Below, piece after piece: positions 9,673 through 18,142 of a stretch of DNA of 64,000 nucleotides (the stretch's first letter is position 1; the number at the start of each line of letters is the position of its first letter). This stretch comes from Candidatus Obscuribacterales bacterium (GTDB lineage: Bacteria > Cyanobacteriota > Vampirovibrionia > Obscuribacterales > Obscuribacteraceae): positions 124,001 to 188,000 of the forward strand of contig JARLHI010000042.1 in assembly GCA_031292355.1 (NCBI GenBank), given 5' to 3'. The position numbers and the translations under genes are program-made. The notes under the pieces are model-generated. The model saw only the letters and a list, made by a program, of their open reading frames with translations. It made no database searches and was not told where the DNA came from.

Positions 9673-10737
9673 ATGAATTTTCAAAGTTTTAAAGGCAAAT
9701 CAGTGTTAATTACCGGAGGGATGGGCTTTATTGGCTCAAATCTGGCGATCGCACTGGCGCACTTGGGAGCAAAAGTAACTGTTCTTGATGCGATGATTCC
9801 TGACTATGGCGGCAATGAGTTCAACCTTTCACCGGTAGCGAATCAAATTCGCGTTAATTATTGCGATATTCGTGATGAGATGGCGGTAAGTTATCTCGTG
9901 CGAGGACAGGACTACATTTTTCATCTGGCCGGTCAAGTCTGCCATTTGATGAGCCTTTCCAATCCTTTTCCAGACATTGAAATGAACATCACTGGCACAG
10001 CTATTTTGATGGAAGCTTGTCGAAAATATAATCCAAATGCAGTTGTCGTTTACACAGGCACTCGCGGTCAGTATGGTCCATCGGTGTCTTTGCCAGTCAA
10101 TGAGGAAGCGCCAACAAATCCCAAAGGGATTTACGAAATCTCCAATTTAACCGCTGAAAAAATCATCAAGGTATACAACGACGTGCATGGCATTCGCTCG
10201 GTCTTATTACGTTTGAGTAACATCTATGGTCCACGCTCGCAGATGCAACATTCGCGTTTTGGCGTCTGCAACTGGTTTGTTCGCCTGGCCATGGACAATG
10301 CTCCCATTCAGGTATTCGGTGACGGCAGCATATTGCGCGACTTTTGTTATGTTGATGACACAGTCGATGCCATTTTGCGTGTAGCAAATACACCTGAAGC
10401 GTTCGGCGAAATCTTCAATGTCGGCTCAGATATCCCAGTCAGCTTCCTCGAATTAGTCAAAACTATCATCGACGTAGCCGGGCAAGGCGCCTGGCATTAC
10501 GCTGAATTTTCCCCTGAGCGAAAAGCGCAAGAACCTGGTGATTTCTATTCGGATGTTTCCAAAATCTACCGAATTGCAGGCTGGAAACCGACAACCAATT
10601 TGGCCAATGGTCTAAGTAAAACAATCGCGTTCTACCGAGAAAACCAGGACAAATACTGGCAGTCGCCAAATTCAATCGATATCAATAAAATCCCAGACGC
10701 TACAGTTGCCACTATATTTGGTGCGCAAACTCGCTAA
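9673..10737 (+). CDS. NAD-dependent epimerase/dehydratase (extended SDR), atypical catalytic motif
   Basis: 354-residue extended short-chain dehydrogenase acting on a nucleotide sugar. The NAD site VLITGGMGFIGSNLA is perfect and the Thr/Ser position is seen in YTGTRGQYGP. The catalytic YxxxK reads YEISN (in IYEISNLTAEK), so Lys is replaced by Asn. The C-terminal sugar-binding half is intact: RLSNIYGPR, VFGDGSILRDFCYVDD and the NVGSD segment. TRGQYGP resembles the TRQxYG of the CDP-sugar epimerases, a group that I recall also departs from YxxxK. It is divergent from the sugar aminotransferase and so probably belongs to the same glycan pathway. Activity with Asn at this position is uncertain. 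Confidence 0.88.
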   Translation: MNFQSFKGKSVLITGGMGFIGSNLAIALAHLGAKVTVLDAMIPDYGGNEFNLSPVANQIRVNYCDIRDEMAVSYLVRGQDYIFHLAGQVCHLMSLSNPFPDIEMNITGTAILMEACRKYNPNAVVVYTGTRGQYGPSVSLPVNEEAPTNPKGIYEISNLTAEKIIKVYNDVHGIRSVLLRLSNIYGPRSQMQHSRFGVCNWFVRLAMDNAPIQVFGDGSILRDFCYVDDTVDAILRVANTPEAFGEIFNVGSDIPVSFLELVKTIIDVAGQGAWHYAEFSPERKAQEPGDFYSDVSKIYRIAGWKPTTNLANGLSKTIAFYRENQDKYWQSPNSIDINKIPDATVATIFGAQTR

Positions 10738-10787
10738 CTTAAAACGATAAAAAAGCGTTTCAAAGGTTGATTCAGGTCATCGGCGAA

Positions 10788-11792
10788 TTATTGATAGCCG
10801 TTGCCATCAGCTTGACGGAAATTTTCACTGAAGATACGCAAATTGGTCAATACCTCATCGATGTTGGGCAAAGTCATGACTGACTCACGATTGGGGTCGC
10901 TGACTTGTCCAGAACCGGCATAACGAAGCACTTCTTGCATGCACCAGGTGCCATAGTCTTCAACCGACTCACAGTATTTCAATTCATCATCAGTGATACC
11001 TATCGCTACGAACAGACCGAAGCCACCTGACGGTAATTGATACCAACAATCTGGTGCTTCATCTGGATACCAGACAAACAAATTGCGTAAGGCTGAATCA
11101 GTGTAGGGAGCAATCGGGGCATTCAGCGCCACTCTTTTGCCGGGGCTGAGCACGCCTGCATGATTGAAGATATGCAATGCCATGCTGCGCAAAACTTGAG
11201 GCGGCCATTGTGCATCGACAGGCGACTTCAAAATCAATTCGCAACCAAAACCAGAGACTTCATCCGGTCTTTCTTGTAGCCACGGAGAAGACAGCCCGGC
11301 TGTTACATACATCCAATATGGCCGCTGCGGATCGGGCGCATAAGTAAGAACGGCCAAGTGCTGCTCGTCAGCAGCAGGATCACCTGGATCAGCCGAACCG
11401 CCTTCATCGTAGGTTTCCTTTTCGGTCGTTTCCAGAGAAACATCTGCCGAAGGCGGCCCGTAATTCTGAGGGATGACGCGAGTATATGGTCCAAACAGTT
11501 CTTGATAAAGCTCATCGCGAGCCTTCCAGGCGTTTCTTAATAGACGCCTGCTAGCAAGAGCGATTTCGAGCTCCTCTTCAGGATCTAAATTCTCACCGAG
11601 AATTTTGCGCAGCTTTGAATCAGTAACGTCAGCTGCTGCTATCTCGGTTATCCCATCAAAATCCGTATCGGAGAAATCGCTTGCACTATCAGCTTGAGCG
11701 TTGTCTTTACTATCAGAACTATTGTTTGAATTCGTGTCTAAATCAGAATGCTCTGATTGAAGATTCTTCTTTTTCTTTTTTTTACCGGGCAT
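10788..11792 (-). CDS. Suppressor-of-fused (SUFU) domain protein
   Basis: 334 residues. The N-terminal 60-80 residues are low complexity: a Lys run (KKKKKK, residues 4-9) followed by Ser/Asp/Asn-rich sequence. The C-terminal 190 residues look like a SUFU-like domain, with AVLTYAPDPQRPYWMYVTAG, GFGCELILKSP, VDAQWPPQVLRSMALHIFN and a WYQLPSGGFGLFVAIGIT core. Bacterial SUFU domains are common in immunity-protein and signalling contexts but have no fixed function. It starts 4 bases after the lepA stop, so the two are co-transcribed; no functional link is known. I see no toxin partner next to it. Confidence 0.72.
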   Translation of the reverse strand: MPGKKKKKKNLQSEHSDLDTNSNNSSDSKDNAQADSASDFSDTDFDGITEIAAADVTDSKLRKILGENLDPEEELEIALASRRLLRNAWKARDELYQELFGPYTRVIPQNYGPPSADVSLETTEKETYDEGGSADPGDPAADEQHLAVLTYAPDPQRPYWMYVTAGLSSPWLQERPDEVSGFGCELILKSPVDAQWPPQVLRSMALHIFNHAGVLSPGKRVALNAPIAPYTDSALRNLFVWYPDEAPDCWYQLPSGGFGLFVAIGITDDELKYCESVEDYGTWCMQEVLRYAGSGQVSDPNRESVMTLPNIDEVLTNLRIFSENFRQADGNGYQ

Positions 11793-11796
11793 ACAA

Positions 11797-13599
11797 CTAT
11801 TCCTCTAGTTTGAGGAGGGCCATAAATGCTTCTTGCGGTATTTCCACTCGGCCTACTTGCTTCATACGCTTTTTGCCTTCTTTTTGTTTTTCCAGCAATT
11901 TGCGCTTACGGCTGATGTCACCGCCATAACACTTCGACAATACATTTTTTCGCTGAGCAGAAATATTCTCGCGAGCGACAATTTTGCCACCAATCGCCGC
12001 CTGAATCGGTACATCGAACATCTGGCGCGGAATTAGCTTCTTCAATTTCTCAGCAAACAAGCGCCCTAAACTTTGAGCGCGATCATAGTGAACGATTGCC
12101 GATAAAGCATCGCAAGGATCGCCACCGATTAGAATGTCCAGTTTGACCAAACGTGATTCACGATAATCATGCAAGTGATATTCAAGACTGGCATAACCAC
12201 GAGAGCGGGACTTCATCTGGTCGAAAAAGTCAGTGATAATTTCAGCCAGCGGCATTTCATAGTGAAGCATGGCACGTCTAGGATCGAGGTATTTCATGTC
12301 GATAAAAACACCACGACGGCCCTGGCAAAGCTCCATCAGAGTGCCGACAAATTCGTTCGGTGTCAAAATGCTCGCTTTGACATATGGCTCTTCCATCAAT
12401 TCACGATAAGTAGCATCAGGAAGTTTTGCCGGATTTTCCACCATCAAAACCGTGCCATCTGTTTTAGTGACGCGATAAACGACAGACGGCGCTGTGGTGA
12501 TGAGATTGATGTTGTACTCGCGCTCCAGTCTCTCCTGAATGATTTCCATATGAAGGAGACCGAGAAAACCGCATCTGTAGCCAAAACCCAGAGCATCAGA
12601 TGTTTCTGGCTCGAAGAAAAGAGAAGAGTCGTTTAGTTTCAATTTTTCCAGAGCATCACGCAGCTCTGGATATTGATCGTTATTAACTGGATAAAGTCCC
12701 GCAAAAACCATTGGTTTAGCAGGTCGGTAACCTGGCAAAGCTTCTTCTGCTTGCTCTAAAGCATGCGTAATGGTATCGCCAACAAGTGTTGATACGTCTT
12801 TAATCGCTGCAGCTAGATAGCCAACCTCGCCTGGTCCGAGGCGATCGACTTTGAATTGTTTCGGTCGGAGCACACCGAGTTCGGTAATATCGAAAGCTTT
12901 TTCGTTTTGCATGAACTTGATTTTGTCGCCAAATTTGACTTCGCCATCAATCACGCGGAAATAAACGATAATGCCGCGATAACTGTCATAGAAGCTATCA
13001 AAAATCAGGGCTCTCAGCGGCTTGTCGATGTTATTTGCTGGGGGCGGCACCAGCTTGACGATGGCTTCCAGAGTTTCGATAATGCCAATACCGTTTTTAG
13101 CTGACGCCATTACAGCGTTTGAAGCATCAATACCAATTACTTCTTCTATTTCGGTACGAATTTGTTCGGGTTCGGCACTGGGCAAATCTATTTTGTTAAT
13201 GACTGGAACAATTTCCAAATTATTTTCGATAGCCAGGTGCACATTGGCCAATGTTTGAGCTTCCACGCCCTGAGTGGCATCAACCACCAGCAAAGCTCCT
13301 TCACATGCCGCTAAACTTCTTGATACTTCGTAACCGAAGTCGACGTGACCTGGGGTGTCGATAAGATTAAGTACATATGCCTGACCGTCAAGGGCAATGT
13401 AATCCATACGTGCCGGCTGGGCTTTGATCGTGATACCGCGCTCTCTTTCGAGATCCATGGAGTCCAGTACCTGCTCCTGCATGTCTCGCTTGGAAATCGT
13501 CGCGGTGGTTTCCAGTAATCGGTCAGCAAGAGTGGACTTGCCATGATCAATATGGGCAATGATGGAGAAGTTGCGAATGAATTTCGGATCTGTCGGCAC
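11797..13599 (-). CDS. lepA: Elongation factor 4 (ribosome back-translocating GTPase)
   Basis: Translational GTPase LepA, which acts on stalled or mispositioned ribosomes and in initiation. From GTG 13599 the protein has 600 residues, the family norm. Motifs: [19 protein letters not shown] (G1), the RGITIK switch (G2), [15 protein letters not shown] (G3), NKIDLP (G4) and SAK (G5). Domain II, the EF-G-like domains and the LepA-specific C-terminal domain follow, with [19 protein letters not shown], the invariant [14 protein letters not shown] and [24 protein letters not shown]. An ATG at 13701 would add 34 residues not found in the family ([12 protein letters not shown]), though the ribosome binding site is weak at both. 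It is divergent from the Hcy methyltransferase-MTHFR gene. Confidence 0.96.
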   Translation of the reverse strand: MPTDPKFIRNFSIIAHIDHGKSTLADRLLETTATISKRDMQEQVLDSMDLERERGITIKAQPARMDYIALDGQAYVLNLIDTPGHVDFGYEVSRSLAACEGALLVVDATQGVEAQTLANVHLAIENNLEIVPVINKIDLPSAEPEQIRTEIEEVIGIDASNAVMASAKNGIGIIETLEAIVKLVPPPANNIDKPLRALIFDSFYDSYRGIIVYFRVIDGEVKFGDKIKFMQNEKAFDITELGVLRPKQFKVDRLGPGEVGYLAAAIKDVSTLVGDTITHALEQAEEALPGYRPAKPMVFAGLYPVNNDQYPELRDALEKLKLNDSSLFFEPETSDALGFGYRCGFLGLLHMEIIQERLEREYNINLITTAPSVVYRVTKTDGTVLMVENPAKLPDATYRELMEEPYVKASILTPNEFVGTLMELCQGRRGVFIDMKYLDPRRAMLHYEMPLAEIITDFFDQMKSRSRGYASLEYHLHDYRESRLVKLDILIGGDPCDALSAIVHYDRAQSLGRLFAEKLKKLIPRQMFDVPIQAAIGGKIVARENISAQRKNVLSKCYGGDISRKRKLLEKQKEGKKRMKQVGRVEIPQEAFMALLKLEE

Positions 13600-13755
13600 G
13601 GATGATAAGCGCTTTCTCAGGGATATTAAGAGGTCGAACAAGCATGCCCCAACCTCGTTCGGTATCTTAGCAGGTCTATTTACCCGGCGCTTTGAGGACA
13701 TCTACACCATGTTAAAATCGCATGAAGTATAAGCAGAAGTAATTAAGGCAAACTC

Positions 13756-15849
13756 ATGACACATCCGTTCCTCAAAGCGCTCAAAGAAAAGCCACTGCTG
13801 GCCGATGGCGCGATGGGTACATTGCTTTATAGTCGCGGCGTTTCGCCAGAAGGTACTTTCGAACACCTCAACATCACCCGTCAAGATGTAGTACAGCAAG
13901 TTCACATCGACTACATCAATGCTGGTGCGGACGTTATTGAAACAAATTCATTTTCAGCCAATCGTTTGCGTTTGCAAAACTACGGCTTAGAGGATCAAGT
14001 CTGGAAGCTCAACGTATGGGCGGCAAAAATTGCTCGCAATGCTCGCGAAATCGCCGGGCAACCTACTTTTATTGCGGCCTCGGTGGGTCCTACCGGCAAA
14101 TTACTAAAACCTTACGGCGACGTCGAGCCAGCGGAAATCGCCCATGCCTTCGAAGAACAAATGGAAGCGCTTCTTGCTGGCGGCGTTGATCTATTTTTGA
14201 TCGAAACTATGTCGTCGCTAGATGAAATGGTACTCGCTGTTAAAACAGCAAGACGAGTATCGCAACTGCCAGTGGTGGCACAGTTGACATTTTCCGTGGA
14301 AGGTAACAGTTTACTTGGGGCAACTCCTGAAGACGCCGTAAAACTATTGAGTGTTCTTGGCGACGATTTTCCCGATGTCATTGGTATCAATTGCGGTGCT
14401 GGTCCAGGGCCTGTTTTTGATTCACTATTGCGTTTGACTGCGGCACTACGAGCCCAGGGTATAAACGAAAATCGCATCCACTTCTCCTGTCTGCCTAACG
14501 CTGGTCAGCCAAGTTTGAGCGGCGGACGTTACACGTTTACGAGTACACCTCACTACTGCGCCACATATGTAGAGCCATATATCAGGGCTGGAGCTAGAAT
14601 GATTGGTGGCTGCTGCGGTACCACCCCAGAGCACATTCGCGCGATGCGCAAATCGCTAGATAAATACATAATTGACGCCAGGTCCACTGTCAATTCCACT
14701 CTCGAAGATTTACCCGCTCAAAATGTGCAGCAATCAATTTCAATTGCTGCATCAAGAAATCGCTCGTCAGTCGACGAAAATAAAAGCTCTGACAAAGATG
14801 AAACCAACGACGAACTGAGCACTGAAACGGAAGCCAGTGCAGCTTCGCCACTCATCTCCGCTAGAAATCTTAAAGACGCCGAAAATAAATCCGACCGAAA
14901 TCAGGATGGTGCTCAAAGCGAAAAACCAACGCTCGCAATGAGGCTGAAAGCGAGCAAAGATAGTGGTGATAATTCTGATTTTTTTGTCAGTGTCGAATTA
15001 GATCCACCCAAGGGAGCGGTCTTTAAAAAGCTTTTGGCGGCAGCGAAAATGCTTAAGGAAGCTGGAGCCGACACCATCAATGTTGGCGATAGCCCGATGG
15101 CTCGTGTGCGCATGTCTTCAATGGCAACGTGCCAGCTAATCAGTTCAAAAGTGGGCATCGAAACTATCATTCACTTCACCACACGTGATCGCAATTTAAT
15201 GGGCATTCAAGCTGATTTGCTCGGCTGCCAGGCTCTTGGTATTCGCAATGTCATAGCCTTGACCGGTGACCCGCCTGCTCTCGGCAATTATGTTCACGCG
15301 ACAGCGGTATATGATGTCGACTCAGTTGGGTTGATCAAAATCATCAGCCAGTTAAACAAAGGCGTTGATGTATCAGGCAATTCTGTCGGTTCACCAACCA
15401 CCCTTTCAATTGCTTGCGCCCTCAATCCAACTGCCAAAGACAGACAAAAAGAAATCGAAAGACTGCGCAATAAATTAGATGCTGGTGCTCACTTCATCAT
15501 GACGCAACCGCTTTATCAAATGAGCGACCTCACTGATTTCCTTGACGAATTCGGCGACTGCCCGGTGCCAATTCTTGCAGGAATCATGCCCTTGAACAGC
15601 TTCAAACATGCCGAATATTTGCACAATGAAGTGCCCGGCATCTCGATTCCAGAGCATATTCGCAAGGCCATGGAAAAAGCTGGAGAAAATGGTGCTCAAG
15701 TCGGTTTGAGCCTGGCCGAAGAACTTTTAAACGAATTAAAGAGCTTGTGTCAGGGCACATATCTCGTGCCTTCTTTTGGACGTTATGATGAGATGTGCCA
15801 ATTGATTAAACGTCTCAAGACACAAAACACGGCACCTGTTGTACCGTGA
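13756..15849 (+). CDS. Bifunctional homocysteine S-methyltransferase / methylenetetrahydrofolate reductase
   Basis: 697-residue fusion. Residues 10-300 are a cobalamin-independent homocysteine methyltransferase domain: LLADGAMGT, GINCGAG and GGCCGTTPEHI supply the three zinc-binding cysteines (Cys213, Cys286, Cys287). Residues about 405-695 are a MetF-like TIM barrel: [36 protein letters not shown] and GAHFIMTQPLY. The same two-domain order is known from B. subtilis YitJ (about 612 residues). This protein is longer because of a Ser/Asp/Glu/Asn-rich linker at about 315-400. It can supply 5-methyl-THF for MetH (36.7-40.2 kb) and may remethylate homocysteine itself from another methyl donor. The ribosome binding site before ATG 13756 is weak. 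Confidence 0.93.
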   Translation: MTHPFLKALKEKPLLADGAMGTLLYSRGVSPEGTFEHLNITRQDVVQQVHIDYINAGADVIETNSFSANRLRLQNYGLEDQVWKLNVWAAKIARNAREIAGQPTFIAASVGPTGKLLKPYGDVEPAEIAHAFEEQMEALLAGGVDLFLIETMSSLDEMVLAVKTARRVSQLPVVAQLTFSVEGNSLLGATPEDAVKLLSVLGDDFPDVIGINCGAGPGPVFDSLLRLTAALRAQGINENRIHFSCLPNAGQPSLSGGRYTFTSTPHYCATYVEPYIRAGARMIGGCCGTTPEHIRAMRKSLDKYIIDARSTVNSTLEDLPAQNVQQSISIAASRNRSSVDENKSSDKDETNDELSTETEASAASPLISARNLKDAENKSDRNQDGAQSEKPTLAMRLKASKDSGDNSDFFVSVELDPPKGAVFKKLLAAAKMLKEAGADTINVGDSPMARVRMSSMATCQLISSKVGIETIIHFTTRDRNLMGIQADLLGCQALGIRNVIALTGDPPALGNYVHATAVYDVDSVGLIKIISQLNKGVDVSGNSVGSPTTLSIACALNPTAKDRQKEIERLRNKLDAGAHFIMTQPLYQMSDLTDFLDEFGDCPVPILAGIMPLNSFKHAEYLHNEVPGISIPEHIRKAMEKAGENGAQVGLSLAEELLNELKSLCQGTYLVPSFGRYDEMCQLIKRLKTQNTAPVVP

Positions 15850-15880
15850 CTTAAAAAAATATACCTGCGCACACCATTCA

Positions 15881-17014
15881 TTAGCCCATTTGACGGCGAA
15901 ACCTTAACAGGCTAAAGGTGAAAAGGACTACTGCCGATGCGGCCAGCATGAGCATTGGTAATATCAAATCTGGTGCCGGGGTTCCTTTTAGAAACAGGCT
16001 GCGCGCAATGACGGTGTAATAACAAAGAGGGTCCAGAATTGCGAGTCTTTGAAGAAACGCCGGCATCGTCTCGAAAGGTACGACAGCGCCTGAAAGCTGC
16101 ATGACAGGAACGTTGACGAAAAATGATACGAGATGCGCCTGGCGTTCTGTTTTGCATGCAGTGGCCATCATGATTCCGAGACCCATGCCTACAAAAATGT
16201 ACAGAGAACTAGCAAAGAAAAAGAGAAGCATATTGCCCCGAAACGGCAGACCGAAGACGGCAAAAGCAATTGCCAGGGCGAAAACTACATCGAGCATGAG
16301 AAATGCAAAGACGGGAGCGACTTTGGCGAGCAAAATCTCGCCCACCGAGTAGGGCGTCATCAGCAGTTGTTCGAGCGTGCCTAATTCCTTTTCCCGCAGC
16401 AGGGAAGCGGACGAGACGAGTGTGCTGGTCAAGGTCAGCATGGCGCCAATTACACCGGGTACAAAATACCAACTGCTCGCCATACCTGGATTCCAAAGCA
16501 TTTTTATTGACGCAGTAATCGGCTGCGGCGGCCGTTCGACACCGCCGTCAAAGTGCAATATCGTTTGCATAAGATAGCCGCGAACGACTTTGGCGGTATA
16601 TGCATCGGCTCCATCTAGAATGACGCGAACATGAGACACATGCTCTCGCTGCAGCGTCTGTTCAAAGTCTCGCGGCACAACAACGCCAACTTTAATTTTG
16701 GACGATTTGATTGCATTGCTTAGCGCCGATTCTTCCGGAGCAACCAAACTCAAACGAAAAAGATTCGTAGCCATAACGGCTGACACTAAATTTCTGCTCG
16801 TTGAGCTATGACTATAGTCGACAAATCCGATTGGCACGTTGCGTACGCCGATGTCTAATGAAGCTCCGAGGATAAATAGTTGTATAGTTGGCGGGAAAAG
16901 CAGCAAGAAAACAAGATGCTTGTCGCGTACTATATGCAGCGTTTCTTTAGTAATCAATCCACCAATGCGACTCTCTCGGAATCGTTGCCATGGTGTTTTC
17001 TTTACTACGGGCAT
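15881..17014 (-). CDS. ABC-2 type transporter permease (distal)
   Basis: 377 residues with the YhhJ/DrrB-like layout: one N-terminal membrane helix (LVFLLLFPPTIQLFILGAS), a large extracytoplasmic domain of about 140 residues (RNVPIGFVDYSHSS through IKMLWNP), then five or six membrane helices containing the ABC-2 signature region ELGTLEQLLMTPYSVGEILLAK. It is paired with the preceding permease and the double ATPase to form an exporter. It begins 21 bases after the stop of the other permease and is the last gene of a seven-gene operon. Family members export lipids, drugs or polysaccharide intermediates; the operon here points to a polyketide-derived lipid. Confidence 0.9.
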   Translation of the reverse strand: MPVVKKTPWQRFRESRIGGLITKETLHIVRDKHLVFLLLFPPTIQLFILGASLDIGVRNVPIGFVDYSHSSTSRNLVSAVMATNLFRLSLVAPEESALSNAIKSSKIKVGVVVPRDFEQTLQREHVSHVRVILDGADAYTAKVVRGYLMQTILHFDGGVERPPQPITASIKMLWNPGMASSWYFVPGVIGAMLTLTSTLVSSASLLREKELGTLEQLLMTPYSVGEILLAKVAPVFAFLMLDVVFALAIAFAVFGLPFRGNMLLFFFASSLYIFVGMGLGIMMATACKTERQAHLVSFFVNVPVMQLSGAVVPFETMPAFLQRLAILDPLCYYTVIARSLFLKGTPAPDLILPMLMLAASAVVLFTFSLLRFRRQMG

Positions 17015-17035
17015 TTAATTTCTGCTCCTTAATGG

Positions 17036-18142
17036 TTAGTCTTCGACTTGCATTTGCTTAAGCCCGCTCCATGCGCCGGCAAAAAGAATCAAACCAAAGC
17101 CAGCGATTAGAGCCACGCGCCACCACATTTCATGCCACCCTGTCGCCCTCATGAAGGCGTCGCGGCACACTTCAATGTAATAACGCGCGGGCACAATATA
17201 AGCGACAAGATTGATCGGGAAGGGAATGTTGGCCAGCGGGTAAACAAAACCAGAAAGCAAAAGAGCAGGAAAAAAACCGCCAGTGGCTGTAGCTTGAACT
17301 GCAACGTTCTCTTCGCGCGTAAGGACGCCAGCGAATGAGCCGAAAGCTACCGCTGCCATCACATATATGAACGTGGATACGCCCAGCAGACCAGCATCGC
17401 CAACGAGGTTGAGACCGAAGAGAAAATGACTCAAGACCACCATCAATACTGCAAGAATGATGCCTACAGATGCATAGACAACTCCTTTGCCAAGCAAAAA
17501 CTCGGCGGCGCTTAATCCTGATGCATAAACTTGTACTATAGTTTCGTGTTCGAGTTCCCGGGCAATTGCTACAGCAGCGAGCAGCGCCGGATACATCCAA
17601 AGAACAATCGCAAAAACGCCTGATACGATGAATGGTGTCTCCTTGGCTTCAGGGTTGAACCAAATCTCTACGTCAGGGATAACGAACAAAGAGTGCAAAT
17701 CCGGTTCTGCCGAATTGGCTCCTGCTTTTAGGCTGATCAGAGAAACCATCTGTCTAATGGTTTCCGCGCTGCTCACATCGCTGCCGTCTACAAGCGCTTG
17801 GAAGCTCGCGGACCCGTCAGCTTTGATTTTTGATTCGAAGCCTTGCGGTATCAAAATTTCCGCTTTTGCCTCACCCCTTGTTAAAGCGCCGATGGTACCT
17901 GATTGCACGGCAGAGACACTTCGTAGAGTCTGCGAAGACAGCAGCTCAGTGGTCAACTTGCGACTGCCCCTCGATGCGTCGAGATCATGGACGATTACTG
18001 GAATGTTATGGTTCTCGAGTCGCACCCCGTAGCCGAACAATAGCAAGGTTGCCAACGGCAGGATGACAGCTAGCGCAAGCCCTAGTCGGTCTCGTCTAAA
18101 CGAAGACCATTCTTTTTGAGCTTGCATAAAAATTTTGGTCAT
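17036..18142 (-). CDS. ABC-2 type transporter permease (proximal)
   Basis: 368 residues, with an N-terminal helix LGLALAVILPLATLLLFGYG, a roughly 140-residue extracytoplasmic domain (VIVHDLDASRGSRKLTTEL, VEIWFNPEAKET) and five C-terminal helices including VVLSHFLFGLNLVGDAG and FGSFAGVLTREENVAVQA. It is homologous in layout to the next gene, and the two should form a heterodimeric membrane domain. Its ATG overlaps the stop of the ATPase gene by four bases (ATGA at 18139-18142), a sign of tight translational coupling. Function as a lipid or polyketide exporter is inferred from the operon. Confidence 0.9.
   Translation of the reverse strand: MTKIFMQAQKEWSSFRRDRLGLALAVILPLATLLLFGYGVRLENHNIPVIVHDLDASRGSRKLTTELLSSQTLRSVSAVQSGTIGALTRGEAKAEILIPQGFESKIKADGSASFQALVDGSDVSSAETIRQMVSLISLKAGANSAEPDLHSLFVIPDVEIWFNPEAKETPFIVSGVFAIVLWMYPALLAAVAIARELEHETIVQVYASGLSAAEFLLGKGVVYASVGIILAVLMVVLSHFLFGLNLVGDAGLLGVSTFIYVMAAVAFGSFAGVLTREENVAVQATATGGFFPALLLSGFVYPLANIPFPINLVAYIVPARYYIEVCRDAFMRATGWHEMWWRVALIAGFGLILFAGAWSGLKQMQVED

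Noticed and set aside
13702..13905. Minus-strand 67-codon frame between lepA and the methyltransferase fusion
   Set aside because: Antisense to the start of the fusion gene; no independent evidence.
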